64,000 bases of DNA from Schistocephalus solidus (taxonomy: Eukaryota > Platyhelminthes > Cestoda > Diphyllobothriidea > Diphyllobothriidae). The stretch covers positions 124,001 to 188,000 of the forward strand of contig WEDG01004494.1 of the NCBI GenBank assembly GCA_017591395.1, in the 5' to 3' direction. A program made the translations under genes and the position numbers. The notes under the pieces are model-generated. The model worked only from the letters and a program-made list of their open reading frames with translations, had not been told where the DNA came from and did no database searches. Positions 14,701 to 25,619 of the stretch are shown in pieces; position 1 is the stretch's first letter; each line of letters begins with the position of its first letter.

Positions 14701-17700
14701 CAACAGTGGAAAATCAGGTAAGAACTGGCAAAAATTCGATTACCGTTATCGCAATTAAGGAGAGCTTCACTGCAACCATCGAAAACTACAAAATAATCAA
14801 CGTTAAACCGCATCAAAACCCTTGCCTATTCTGGGGAGCGAAGGAATGGTCAAACACCATCGATATTTTCCCCTTACCTTCTCATAATTTGCTCGAAAGT
14901 CAATACCGAATATTAACAATGACCGCGTTCTGGCATACACCAGCCCATCAATAGTATGTGTCAATGAAATAGCTTAGACTGAGGTCAACGTGGCTACTGT
15001 GCCTCGCGTCATGTATATCTTGTCTAAGTACGACATTTCTTGGCATAATGACCCCTCTTACCAAAAGCGTTACTTTTATTAAAAAGCAAACGGTTCAGGG
15101 GCTAAGGTGTTAGGGGGTAACCCAGCGTTCAGAAAGCAAAAGAATTTATTTTAGCTTATGCAATATCCAGTTCTCTGTGTTAGGGGAAACATTCATGAGT
15201 AATGGTAAAACATAGTGATATAAGTGGAAGCAATAAATTACCTCTGACCAGCGCGTTGATACCGAGCTTATTTATGAATATATTATCTGAGCCCTCATTG
15301 CCGGTAAAAAGTTCCGCTAGAATGTATACATTGGGACGAACTTCGCGGCATGCATCCAACATGGCTTGAGCCACATTAATGGGAGTGCTGTGGCAGTTGT
15401 CTAAACGCACAGCATGGAATATCTTCGCGGATATCTTCGCGTAGGTCATCATTCGGTCCCATAAGTACGGGCAAGCCTCGGGACGGTCACCGTATCTGAA
15501 AGAATTTAGAGAAAGTCAGTTTAAACTTGTCTATTTAACAGAAAGCACTGCCCAGGGTTCGAAATCAATACTTGGATTCGCTGATTTACTCTGACTCCAA
15601 TGTAATATTATAGGTCCCAGAAAGGGCTTACACACGAAACAGTCCTGACCATACACAGCTACACGAACTTTGGTCTATCCACATATATAAACCAGACCGA
15701 ATATGGTAATCAAAAAATCGGAATGCTTACTTTTACTCTTCTACAATTTAACTAGCCTTTATTGTTGGCTAATAATAACACAATTCCGTAAGGCCATAGA
15801 ACAAAAACTTTTGACACGAGCGACTTAAAATAGGATATATATCATTGAAACGGCTGCAGTACTGTAAAGCTCTAAATAATAGCTTTTATAGGTTTAAAAG
15901 TTGTTTGCAGTCAATTTACCGGAGTTTAACGGAGTCGCCCCAAACGACAAGTTCACGCCTCACGTAGACATCAGAGTCGGGATCGGCGAAATTCTTGAGT
16001 GGATCCGCATTCATCACCCAGCCGTTGCAAGCCATAATATGGGCAGCCTTGTTACTTACAACCAACTCCTCAGCTTCTCTGACACTGTTTATTTCCCTCA
16101 CAGGCCACACGAAGTATCTTAAACATAAATAAGTTTCAAATTAAAACCAGCGTCTAAACACATAATAATCAAAAATCGGGCATTTTCAGATTTCCCCCTT
16201 TGACCGGCTGACAGGAATTCTTAGCCAGCTAAAAGGAAGGATAGGAAGCCAACATCTGCAGGCGTGTGGCATTCGATACTGTAAGGCACATAAAAAGGGT
16301 TACAAAATGGACAAGATTCTACGCTAGAATAAGCGGGTTAAAATACCTTTCAACAAGTGGCGTCTTTTCGGTGACGGTCTGCAGACGTGGCCCAGAGGAC
16401 TCGAGGAAACGGTATCGAACCGTATTTGCGACGCAATCAATGGCGCACCAACAGTGATGTTTGCAGGTCTCTTCCATATTGCGGTTGAGATCGACGAGAC
16501 GATTAGCCATGTTTTCAGCAGCCTCCTCTGGTGTGACGTTTTGGCCGAAAAGCTTCTTCGCAAGCTTAAAGTCGACGTAACCACCCATGCGGCGACCAGC
16601 CCTCGGCCCGGCGATCACCAACGTTAAATCTCCAGAAGAGCTTTTCACAGCGCTAGTCTCACCATCATTAACTCAAAGATAAAAGATAATAGACAAATAA
16701 ATTCTGCGAATATGCGTCAGTATCGATCTAGCTAGACAAGGGGATGATAGTAAACTTGACGTATAAAACCACACATTGTCATTAAGAATAAACAAAGGCT
16801 TTGAATAAGAGTAAACCTGGATTGGCTGGGGCAAACTACAGGTGCCGAAGTCAGTAAGCGCGCAAAGGAAATCATAGCGGCCTAAGGAAATTAGTGCAGG
16901 TAAGGTATAAAAACGAGGCAAAAGCCAAAGCTTCGGCTACTTCTCAACGCCACACGGTTCATTAATCAAACAACATACGCTAACGTTTGACAGAAATCAA
17001 AAGTTTAAAAGCTGACGCGAAGATAGCACACAAACGCACTTACCACCGAAAATTTCAGCTTAAAAAGACAATAAATGAGCGTCTAACATGCTGCTTCATT
17101 ACTCAGGTGCCTTTTACGCATTAGGATTTCAGTAGAGTTCGCACGAGAACAATATTTTTGATTTATCGAAGGTAAATTAAAATAGAAAGCTCTCGTCATA
17201 GCTGTAAAATCAGACTCAAAAATGTGAGACGATAGAACAAAGTCCAGATATTAAATTGCAGCACTTCATACGCATTTAACACCCAAGAGAAAAGTAACAT
17301 AAGGCTTATAATCACATTACCGGTCCCTACTGTGCAGAATTGGCATACCTATCATTAATGACACTCAAGACTAGAAGATCACAACCACAGATAATAAGGC
17401 AGAATATAGCCGGAAAGTACCCAACCTTAGAATCAAAAAACTTACTCAGCCATTCTTTAAATTCTGATGAGACAGCCGCGACGTCCGCTTGGTAAAATTC
17501 ATACAATTTCAGGTCGGTGAACTTTTCAGCGAGATACGCTCGAATCGACTGCACATGACTTTCGGAGGACTTGAATTCGGGCGGGATTCCCCTTGAAATA
17601 AGTTCACCCCTGGCGCACATCTGGGTCATTTTCCATATTACGAAGTCTACTATAAAGGCAGGGACAAGATGTGGCGAATTAACCATATTGTAGGCACACT

Positions 17701-20624
17701 CAGGGTGCTCAGTAAGCCATGGTGAATCGGCAGCGGTATGATTCAAGACCAAGTCGCACATGCTGAGGACGGCCCACTCATCTTTCATGAATCTGACAAG
17801 TTCCTCAATCTGAGGCCAATCAACCTGAGGGCTTCCGGGAGCGGTAAAATCTGGATTAACCTTCAGTTGATCTCTGAGAGAATACCCAGAGCGCGAACCA
17901 CCAAGTTCCTGCATAAAAAAATGTTAGAGCAAATTGATTTTAACGTACATGTAGCAATGAAAACATCTTTCCCAGATTACTCGAATTTACAAAGTAGGAA
18001 AGATAAAACGAATTAAGGGCACAAATCATTCTAAGTTTAGGGAACAAGGGGAGTAACAATCGTCGGGCTGCGGTGAGACCATGAAAACGCGTAAGAAAAC
18101 CGTTGCATTGTTAGGTACCACACATTCCAAATAACTGAAGTAAAGAACTAGTTTTCGAATATGAAGTGCGAACTTTAGGTAACATTATTTAATAACTTCA
18201 ATTAGGTTTAGTTGTACTGACTTCGAAAAACGAACCCAAATGACTAATAGGGGTTGCATAGACACCGGCGAAAGTTAACGTCAATCTCACGCTCCCACCC
18301 GGACTAAAAACAAGTCAATAAGAATTCCAGAATCACTGGTAAGGGTTACGCTACGGGCATCGCAGAAAATTTAATTTCGAAAGATGAGTTCTTTAGGAAA
18401 GCCAGCACATTTTTGACGCTGGCTTTCCCAGGTCGTTGCCAGACGTGCAAACATTTTGCAAAAGTTAAATTTAGGGATTCACACTTTCGTTGTACTGTCT
18501 AGGTGCAGTACTTATAGGTTTATTTTATCGAGTTTTACATTCCTTATATGACTTCTGCGATATAAGAAGTTTACCTAGTTCACTTTTCCGACAATGAAAA
18601 ATAAAACGTCCGTTAACGGTCCCATTGGTTGCTTGGTTTTACCTTTTTGATTTCAAAATAAGACAGCAGTCGGCGGATTAGTATAGGAGTTACATTAAAA
18701 TACCATACTATAAATACGCTAATGTGATAAATACCCATTAGGCGGTACCCTGTGGTATTTACACCAACGATTTATGTTTAATGTAGCAAGCAAACTTTTA
18801 AATGAACTTAATGTGCATTGGAAGCATGATTTGGGTCATGTTTAGAAATAAGTATTTTTATTGAATTGTGCCAAAAATCCCGATTTCTCCTGATTAACGG
18901 AGAGTTTTGTAAACTAAATTCACGAAAATTCAAGCCATATACATCTATTTATATCAAACCACAAATTTTCATAAAGTGCCGGCCACTCTCGAAAGTGCTC
19001 AGTGTCACCGAAAGGAACATGACGCCAACCTGCTTGAGAAATTTAAGAAAATAAGTCCAATCAACTCACAACGGCACCAACAATTGATCATTCCAATTGC
19101 TGAAAGGTGCAGGCTACTAAGCACGCTGACTTGCTAACATTTACGACGGCCGCAGAAAGGACAAAGGTAACGCGAGCCCATCAGCGGTCGATCTCGGATA
19201 GCTCAAGTTTAATCAACAGCGAAAAGGTAGGTTCAAAGTTCGGGCGTCAATCATGGATAAAATACCAGGTAGGTGCCCAGGCTGAGGCAGTGAAGGCCAG
19301 CAGGAAAATTCAATGCAATACTCTGATGATGGAACCGAAGGAGTTTTCTGAAACGTCAGTCCAAAGACATTCCGATCCATGAACTCATCCCTTCTTCGTT
19401 TTCTTCGGAGGATGATGAGCTCAATAAGATATCTGGACCTCGCACATTTACTCTTATATAAACAAAAAAACATTACCAATAAAGTCAAGGAAGACTAGAA
19501 TGGCCATTTCAGATATTCACGTCAACAGCTCGCCAAAACAAACCTCAGGTGTTGCAACACCTAAACTAAGAACCCGCAACCTGTTGGTTAGAAGTCCAAA
19601 GCCCTAATTATTAAGTCACGGCTCACCGTCCTGTCGGCTGCGAGCAGGCATATTGACAGTATAATTAGGGCGCTAATCGATGGCAAATGTATTCTACGCA
19701 CGACGAAGTACAAGCTTAAATTCCAAACGCGTGTTTCACTGATGTTTCTGCTACTGCATGACCCAGCTGCGAGGTGTTCGGCTCCTCAGTGCCTTAAGTG
19801 CACAGGCCACCGAGTTTTTGATAACTTTACCAGCAGTGTATGTCAAACATGAATATCAAAGGTGGTTCTCTGTAAATCTCAAATTTCTGGGAGGCAGTTT
19901 ATTAAACACATTTAAGGTATCACAAAACCAACATCCTGCCGTCAGAAAACAAGCAGTGAGGTGTTACATAATTTCGACATTTTGTAGTTATTCATTAATA
20001 AATTCAAGCTGTTGTCCAAAAAACATACCTGTAATGGTGAAAAGTGGATCATGTTATAACCGGCTTCTTTTGCCATCCTGAGACGGTTAGGCCATTCCTT
20101 AAAATAGCCTAGGTTTTTCGCCAGGTATGTTTGTGCGACGACTCCCTCCAAATCCCACTGAACATATGGATCAGTCTGGTCCGGATTCTTTTGATCATCA
20201 ACAGCGAATCGGCCGTCCACGGTAAAATATCCCTGACCTCCAAAAATACGGATTGAGTCAGACTCCAATAGTTCCGGAGTGAAAACTGATCCATCTGTCG
20301 TGAAAACGAAATGGAACGCCCCCGTGAGCTTAGTTGGACCAATTTCAAAGAAGTTGTCAAAACGGTCCAGTTTCTGAGAGGTCGGTGAAGGTTGATTCAG
20401 TGGTAGTTCACGATAGGATGATCGGATAAATCTGCTTGAATTATCTGGGTAATTGGTGAAGAACCGAACATCTCGGCCAATAAGAGAGTCATTTAATTTA
20501 AATCGGATGATCCAATCTAAGAAAGATAAAAAATCACGATGGTTGTACCCTTTTTTATCCTATAAAGGAGTCTTTCGTGGTTCATCCCGATATAAAGCTC
20601 ATAATCGGCAATTACAGCCCCCAT
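5933..20624 (-). CDS. AGL: Glycogen debranching enzyme (4-alpha-glucanotransferase / amylo-alpha-1,6-glucosidase), 16 coding exons
   Basis: This cytosolic bifunctional enzyme removes glycogen branches: it moves maltosyl/maltotriosyl units from the branch, then hydrolyses the remaining alpha-1,6 glucose. Sixteen exons join in frame (76, 488, 483, 311, 198, 254, 419, 441, 255, 267, 282, 429, 423, 180, 195, 114 nt = 4815 nt) into 1604 residues; the human protein is about 1530. The GH13-type half shows a DLVLNHT motif (D240, H245), VRLDNCHS (probable nucleophile D551), AELFTG (acid/base E580) and THDNE (D654). The glucosidase half shows WGRDTFIALRG (1139-1149), FRERNAG, GTWMDK (D1326) and LPELTN (E1560), followed by a C-terminal GSQAWS motif. 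Catalytic roles are assigned by family knowledge. Every intron is GT/AG and no frame break is seen. The exon 3/4 junction has two possible readings; the rest is firm. The start codon 20624-20622 follows an in-frame stop and has A at -3 and G at +4. Confidence 0.95.
6798..6992 (-). CDS. AGL: AGL exon 15 (residues 1503-1567)
   Basis: GPEWLW at the start and SLPELTN near the end; E1560 is the probable second catalytic carboxylate of the glucosidase. The acceptor is TGTTTAG and the donor is GTGAGA. Confidence 0.96.
7075..7254 (-). CDS. AGL: AGL exon 14 (residues 1443-1502)
   Basis: APDIFTPEKAWNALE, LLGPLGMRTL and GFNYHQ follow the family in order. The acceptor is ATTTCAG and the donor is GTAAGA, both phase 0. 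Confidence 0.95.
7407..7829 (-). CDS. AGL: AGL exon 13 (residues 1302-1442)
   Basis: GGNQFNCGTWMDKMG with probable catalytic D1326, then NRGIPATPRDGCAVELTGL, the best-kept AGL stretch. It ends LRPNFLVAMAV before GTTAGT. The acceptor is TTATAG. Confidence 0.96.
9400..9828 (-). CDS. AGL: AGL exon 12 (residues 1159-1301)
   Basis: RHGMIPNLMGDG, RYNARDAVWFWL and GIQFRERNAG mark the alpha/alpha toroid of the glucosidase. The stretch around 1240-1262 (acidic, then four serines) looks longer than in the vertebrate protein as I recall it. The donor is GTGAGT. Confidence 0.95.
9920..10201 (-). CDS. AGL: AGL exon 11 (residues 1065-1158), start of glucosidase domain
   Basis: AAGLPHFAEGMWRNWGRDTF is the signature of the amylo-1,6-glucosidase half. 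The acceptor is CTTAAG at 10203-10202, with a short pyrimidine tract. The donor is GTATGT. Both ends are phase 0. Confidence 0.94.
11280..11442 (-). repeat. tRNA-Arg-derived SINE, copy B, in AGL intron 10
   Basis: Near full-length copy. The tRNA-like head lies at 11380-11442 (a CCTGGGATTCGAACCCGCG T arm on the plus strand). The body includes TTATTAGCC and CATCAGCCAGTCATACCC. A TA-rich tract at 11261-11276 adjoins its 3' end. It lies in sense with AGL. Confidence 0.8.
11583..11659 (-). repeat. Headless SINE fragment, copy C, in AGL intron 10
   Basis: Only the body is present, and it stops at the CAGTCATA block exactly where a (TA)n run begins. The tRNA-like head is missing, as in a 5'-truncated copy or one broken by repeat expansion. 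Confidence 0.75.
11658..11733. repeat. (TA)n microsatellite, about 76 bp
   Basis: Perfect TA dinucleotide array, starting inside the SINE body sequence and ending 48 bp from the AGL exon 10 donor. It is likely length-variable. Confidence 0.95.
11782..12048 (-). CDS. AGL: AGL exon 10 (residues 976-1064)
   Basis: GVLSVLRTVAEENDMGHALC and DGLWLMDYLIARC match the conserved block between the halves; LPRYLVPSSF follows. The donor GTAACT lies only 48 bp from a (TA)n microsatellite. Confidence 0.93.
12147..12401 (-). CDS. AGL: AGL exon 9 (residues 891-975)
   Basis: Linker and helical region. LSLNDINWLLYRCEREE matches the family block that precedes the glucosidase domain, and the exon ends in CGLQ. 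The acceptor is CTCTTAG and the donor is GTTATG, both phase 0. Confidence 0.93.
12501..12941 (-). CDS. AGL: AGL exon 8 (residues 744-890)
   Basis: Central beta-rich domain after the barrel: IDKNVVAVTRFNP, then VLEAR-like LLLEART and an INGL segment, in the order seen in animal AGL. The acceptor is TTTGCAG and the donor is GTAATC, both phase 0. Confidence 0.94.
13969..14387 (-). CDS. AGL: AGL exon 7 (residues 604-743)
   Basis: Completes the Glu codon and continues with SAYDCHDQGRMVHRFGG. THDNE at 652-656 holds the third probable catalytic carboxylate, D654. RGFDELVP and YTETFVDQ also match the family. The acceptor is TTTTAG and the donor is GTATGT. Confidence 0.96.
15242..15495 (-). CDS. AGL: AGL exon 6 (residues 519-603), glucanotransferase catalytic residues
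   Basis: Contains YGDRPEACPYLWDRM, then VRLDNCHSTP with the probable nucleophile D551, and ILAELFTG with the probable acid/base E580. The acceptor is TTTCAG; the exon ends one base into a Glu codon before GTAATT. Confidence 0.96.
15920..16117 (-). CDS. AGL: AGL exon 5 (residues 453-518)
   Basis: Starts with the last base of an Arg codon, then YFVWPV. It carries NGWVMNADPLKNFADP and RRELVVWGDSVKLR, which are near-invariant in AGL. The acceptor is TTTAAG and the donor is GTAAAT. Confidence 0.93.
16347..16657 (-). CDS. AGL: AGL exon 4 (residues 350-452)
   Basis: Part of the glucanotransferase domain; GRRMGGYVD and the LVERYF junction with exon 5 match the family. It ends with two bases of an Arg codon before GTATTT. 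The 5' border is uncertain: the acceptor before 16657 (GTGAG) or the CTAG acceptor before 16652 are both possible, depending on the exon 3 donor. Confidence 0.85.
17426..17908 (-). CDS. AGL: AGL exon 3 (residues 189-349)
   Basis: Continues directly with SRSGYSLRDQ and NPDF, then the first GH13 conserved region (CDLVLNHTAA, residues 239-248) and HPECAYNMVNSPHL, all typical of AGL. The acceptor is ATGCAG. I used the donor GTTGGG at 17425. An alternative donor GTACTT five bases further, paired with a CTAG acceptor for exon 4, gives the same protein length with two residues changed. Confidence 0.92.
18396..18428. repeat. Perfect 11-bp hairpin in AGL intron 2
   Basis: Arms GGAAAGCCAGC and GCTGGCTTTCC surround an 11-base loop. 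It is an isolated inverted repeat with no recognised mobile element around it. Confidence 0.8.
19478..19632 (-). repeat. tRNA-Arg-derived SINE, copy D, in AGL intron 2
   Basis: Recognised by GTTGGTTAGAAGTCCAA (the complement of the TCT anticodon arm) and the AGACTAGAATGGCCATTTC body. The T-arm region is degraded. Same orientation as the other copies. Confidence 0.7.
20029..20516 (-). CDS. AGL: AGL exon 2 (residues 26-188)
   Basis: Encodes the N-terminal beta domain (FTNYP motif, then TGAFHFVF) and the start of the glucanotransferase barrel, ending GYNMIHFSPLQ, a strongly conserved AGL segment. The acceptor is TTAG at 20518-20517 and the donor is GTATGT at 20028. It starts in phase 1 and ends in phase 0. 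Confidence 0.93.
20517..20548 (-). other. AGL intron 1, only 32 bp
   Basis: The GT...AG span has a pyrimidine-rich 3' half ending TTTCTTAG. Reading through it brings an in-frame stop from either exon, while removing it joins codon 26 as GAT and keeps homology on both sides. Such tiny 5'-proximal introns are known in schistosome and tapeworm genes. Confidence 0.75.
20549..20624 (-). CDS. AGL: AGL exon 1 (residues 1-25)
   Basis: First coding exon, ATG at 20624-20622, ending after one base of codon 26. The end of the peptide (HERLLYRIKK) aligns with the N-terminal helix of animal AGL that precedes the first beta strand. An in-frame TGA lies five codons upstream of the ATG, so this is the first available start. 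The donor is GTACAA. Confidence 0.75.
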
Positions 20625-22839
20625 TGTTACGAAAAATCACAACCCACAGCCTTCGGCGCCTTACGCGGTAACCGGTGCCCTATGGTTGATCTTTACTCCA
20701 TTAAAAGAAGATAATGTCACGTACTGCTTTTGGATTTACCTACATAATTGTCAAGCCCAAGAGTGCTTAAAAGAAGTCAAAAGAATTCTTCATTTTCTTA
20801 ACATAACTTTCAATTAAAAACGCCCAGTGGTAAGAAATTTCTAATCGAGTATTTGGCCTCTCATTCAACCACGTGCTGAGAAAAGGCAGAATCTGTAGCC
20901 GGAACTGAATTTTTCTCTCAAAAGTTTGGACAAACAGGAAAACTTTCAAGCTAAAATGCTATAAAAACGAGCAATTATAGTGTGTACACCGGGTGCGTTA
21001 CATGATCCTTTGCTTGTATGCCTGTCTTAACCCATTCATTTACGCTCACATTCACGACTCTACGGTTGTTCAGCCCATGACTGGTGGTAAGAAATGCCAC
21101 TGTCCCGTGGGATTTTAAGAGATCTCGTCGATTTTTTGGATGATACGGAGATCGGGAATTAAAAGCTGAAAAGCTCGAGATTGAGGTTGGCATTGCATTG
21201 TATGGGTTATCTGTTTGACACTTAGAAGGGCGACTTGCAAGCTGACTTCAATTGCCTTTGTTGCTGAAGTATACTTGGTCTTTTAATACCCGTCAGGACT
21301 ACTTGTGCGAGTAAGTTGTTCAAGGAAGTCGAGAGGAAACTTATCTGAATCTTAACCAAAATATTTCTTCTGCGCAGTTTGCTCTGTCGACTCTTTATTC
21401 TGGTGGTTTAATTAAACTGTACAGCTACTCAGCTCCTCCGATTATCAACAGATTTTTCTTGAATGCATCTGCTCTTTCTTCCGCATCACAACACTGTGAA
21501 ACGATATCTGGTTTAGTCTAACTTAGACGAAAATGTATGTTAATAAGTGGATCGTCACACTTAGAGAGCAGCAGTGGCACATTGTGTGTTATTATCCTGA
21601 ATACCGTCGTTTTGAGGCCACTCTTCTCATTGTGGAAATGTGGATATTTCAGAGAATAATTGCTTATTTAGTTAATTTATTTCCACTTCAGTATATTTAA
21701 GGGTAATAAGCATTCCTTTGGAAGACCATATTGTTAACTGCATGGTAATGTTTAAACAAAATTCAGTACGCCTTCATAATTTTTAATAAGCGTCATTGAA
21801 TTATGAAAAACGCTGGGAGATATGAACTTGAGCATGGGCATTTATAAGAATTGTTGAAAAGAAGTCTTATTATGAACATAAGTATTTGACATTAGATATT
21901 ATACCAACGCACAGCCTTCGAATTTGGTTTGAAATGTTTGACCTGCGATTCATTTACTGCTTTCAAGATTTCAGTCTACTATACACGCTTGTAGTCTTTA
22001 TTTATTTATCTTTGGATTTTATTCAGCAGGCTCTTCATCATAATATGCTTACTGCAGGACAACAGCCGAAACGACCGAAATCCTTCTGTTGACTACTCTC
22101 CAGCAGCTCTATGAGATCTTCCAATCTACTAACGGCTGAGTCGTTTCGCTATTGTATTCATAAATTAAGCTCGCTAAAATCTTCTCCTCTTAATTTTAAA
22201 AAAACTTTATACTTTTTGCGATCTATCATGGAAGTCGATAATATAACCTTCGGTAACTGTGCAAAATGCGCGGCACTGTCGGGATTCAAACGAGGGCGCC
22301 GATGCATGGGAAACTACGTTTATATCACGTCATTACCACCACACGCCAAACTTGCTGATTTAAATTTCAATGATGGAAAAAGAACTAGAAATAATATGAA
22401 TGACCTCACTTCCAGACATGTTTGCATAAATTCGCCTCCCACCTAACGGGCCACGGGTAAAATTAGTTTTTTTGATCTCACTTACGAGGAAAAAGCGTGT
22501 TAGACATGTTTTAAACTTTTTCAGAAAGTTGTTGGGATGGAAAAGTATTAACAGGGGTTGCAGATGGAGATTTAGAAGTTGGAAAAAACTACTACCGTTG
22601 TACCAGAGAAGAAGCCGTCGGTAACGATGGAACGTGAGTGGAACAAACGAACATACGTGTGCACAGCTTCGTCAGCCATAACATCTTAGGATGAAGATGA
22701 CGCCACATCTTCAGCCCATAAAATGTCTCTAGAACATAAAAAGGGCGACCGGCAGTGATCTAAATAAACTTAGAAAGGTCTCATGGCATCCTAGCAAGAC
22801 AGATTAAACCACAGTGTCAGTACGAGCGGGCAAAATCTA
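20625..22839. other. 5' flank of AGL; no gene recognised
   Basis: A/T-rich sequence without supported coding segments on either strand. The AGL promoter should lie near its left edge, but I see no convincing core element or spliced-leader acceptor. Open stretches at 20767-20949 and 20975-21193 (minus) lack homology. Confidence 0.5.
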
Positions 22840-24735
22840 AGCATATGCTAAACATAAACCACGCTTTCGAAGGTCGTAGCCGATCAAAGAGCCGTAATAT
22901 GCACATAGCCAGGCCTTATCTCTGTCTCAATCAACCTTCCAAAAGCAGAAGAGGTCGAAAGTCGGAATTGACATGCTATAATATCAGCATCTGCAAACAG
23001 TTTCAGAGCCCTTCGTCGATTAAGCACGACACTCAAGTGGAAAATGTGAACAAAATCGATAGATGTAAATGGCTCATTATTCAAGGCCTCGCTGGCTCAA
23101 ATGCAAACACTCAAAAGGGGCGAGATTCAGACACTTCTAATAGAACAGCTCGAGTAGAAACCAAGTTGAATGAGCAAATCTTAGACGCAGAATCTAGGCT
23201 GGACGGATTTCAGCTTTTCCATATAAACTGGAATATAAGTAGGGTGGTGTCAATCGCAATGTTTATACGAGCTGGCATTGACTGGATTCCGGATGGTCCT
23301 TCACCAAATAGGAACACGTTTGCGAAATACTCAAATGTAAATTGAAAGTCCCAAACCAACCGTATCTCCATATTGCCGTGATTTATCGACTTCCGATGCA
23401 ACAGACGGACAAGGACAAAGCATTAATCACAGAGGTCAAGCAAAATTGCCGTAGAAAACACTTATTAATACTTGGAGATTTCAACTATCCAGAAATCGAT
23501 TGGGAATCGATTTACTGCTCGCGGTCGGAAAATTCATTCGAACAAAAATTATTCAGTTGGTAACTGACGAGTTTCTTATTCAACATGTCACGATGTGCAC
23601 GCGGTTCCGAAATGGGCCTTAGTCAAGCTGTTTGGATCTTTTCCTTAGTAGAGACGACAATTGCATCTTTGAATAAAGTGCCACACTTCCCTAAGATGAA
23701 GAAATCGTTGTGTTCTCGCATGGTAGCACAGTCATTTTTCTGTATCCCAACTATGAACATTTAGGGAAAGAAATGTATGGAAAGGGGATAATAACAAAAT
23801 AAACGTACTACTGAAGGAGATAGGCTGGAGGCCTGCACACATACCTGACCGAAAAGCTGCCTTGTTCTTCTTTAGTAACTTGATTTTGCAGTTGGTAGAG
23901 AGCTGTGTCCACTTAAAAGGATATCGTGCGTCTGCCGACGCGAGTGGAAGACATCGGAAATAAAAAATGAATCTTAAGGAGAAAAGGAGACACTGGAGAA
24001 CATACGCAAGATATCGAAAACTCGAACATTTTACCGATTTTAAGAAACAGCAAAATCGGTGTCAAAATCTTCTGACGAAAAGAAAGATCAGTTTTTGAGT
24101 CAGAAATTGTCAAAGACATACCAAGAAACTTAAAAAGTTCTTTGAATACGTGAATAAGGCAAAACGAAATCGGGACTCCCGTCCTTGTCTACAAGACTAT
24201 CAGGGAAAGAGGTTAACTGATAACTCCTATAAGACCAACCACTTATCCATTTTTTTATGTCCGTGTATACAGAGGAGTTGCATTTTGACGAGGAAGAATA
24301 TCAAATATTGCCATAACCTACAGACAAATAAGCACATTGACATTCCCAACAAACACAGTTTTGAAAACGCTAAAGCCACCACAACCCAATAGTTCGCTTG
24401 GAATGGATGGCATATCCGAAAAAGTTCTGAATGATCTCACCGACTAGCTGGCATCTCCATTCTCCAAGTTCTTTGAAATTTCGAATGAAGCGGGGCACTC
24501 CCTACAAGTGAGAGTTAGCCAAGATAACCGATATCTATAAAGGGGGAGAGACGACATCACTAAATATCTTCAGACCAGTCAGTCTCACAAGTATTTCAAA
24601 CAAAATATTAGAGAAGATAATAAATACGAAACTAATGAAGCATATGGCAGAGGAAAAGTTGCGAAGTTCATATCAATATAGATTTAAAAGCCTTCAATCC
24701 TGTTACAAAAACCTGCTCACATCCATGGAGAGCTG
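22840..24735 (+). mobile_element. Decayed CR1-like non-LTR retrotransposon (endonuclease and RT remnants)
   Basis: Endonuclease pieces appear in order: LNEQILDAESRLDGFQLF near 23170, FNYPEIDWE at 23480-23506 within a LLILGDFNYPEIDWE-type motif, then a SDHA-like region lost in frameshifts. RT-domain traces (SSLGMDGISEKVLNDL near 24400) follow through to 24700. Many stops and frame changes show it is dead. It abuts the next CR1-like copy at about 24736. Confidence 0.7.
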
Positions 24736-25032
24736 GGTGAACTAACCAAGCCTCCCCAACAGGCAAATAGCCCTAACCATCTTAACCGATATACAAGACC
24801 CGAATTCCAAGCAATTAATTCTTATAGCTGCTTGTTCTCTCCAACTCGTCCCTATATTCCATCTTACTTCATCCATTCCGTTAAAAATACGAACAGGCAT
24901 ACCCCAGCCTTAACCCCATTGGTGCTTCGGAACCGGAAAAGTTATATTCCTACAATTTTAGATATCCCTCTCAGACTTTGTTGCTGACATTCCTTATTCC
25001 AATGGTTTTCGAGCAGGATGTAGTTACCCTCC
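24736..25032 (+). mobile_element. CR1-like copy A, left piece (5' region)
   Basis: Matches 39240-39540 (copy B) base by base with moderate divergence: for example the AACAGGCAAATA start and CAGGCATA...CCCCA blocks. It is cut at 25032 by the RTE-like insertion and resumes at 30900. Confidence 0.8.
25022..25032 (+). repeat. Left target-site duplication of the RTE-like insertion
   Basis: AGTTACCCTCC here and AGTTACTCTCT at 30900-30910 match at 9 of 11 positions. The uninterrupted CR1-like copy B has a single AGTTACCTTCC at 39531. Confidence 0.7.
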
Positions 25033-25619
25033 GGGGTGTAGGGGTACTAGTTAGGGGCAGCACCACACAGCTTGCATTTGGTCGCTCCATTTGTCTCGTA
25101 CAGGTGGTGAATGCTCCTGGGGCCGCCTCTAACTGGTACCCAACTATAACCTGTGGCTCCTCGAAGCCGGGTTCTTCCCAGCGGCCACACCCCGGGCAAC
25201 CGTCACGACCGGCGGGCTAAACCAGGTGAGGGTCTCCGGTGTTAGGTGTGCCTCCACACCCGGTATGCCTGACTCCCGAACTTCCCACCTCCCCCCTCTC
25301 AAAAAGTCCTACGGTGGCGGCGACAGCAACCCAGTAGGCGGCCCGGACTAACTCGGGTCGTTCTCCCACTTAAACAAATTCCGTAACCCATTGTGGAGTT
25401 CGGCAGCCGTCTGGGATGTCCAAGCAGCCCTATTTAGGGATAGCACTGCTTGCCTCCTCGCGGAGGAAGGGGCTAGAAAATGTGCCCTAAAAAGTCCTGG
25501 GTCTCACGTCTTCTGCAGCCGGCCGTGGCTCGCAGATCACAAACTACGCGGTCGTAAAACTCAAACAAACAACAATACCCCCTTCCTATACCCCTCGCCA
25601 TACTCTCCAGGCTGCTCGG

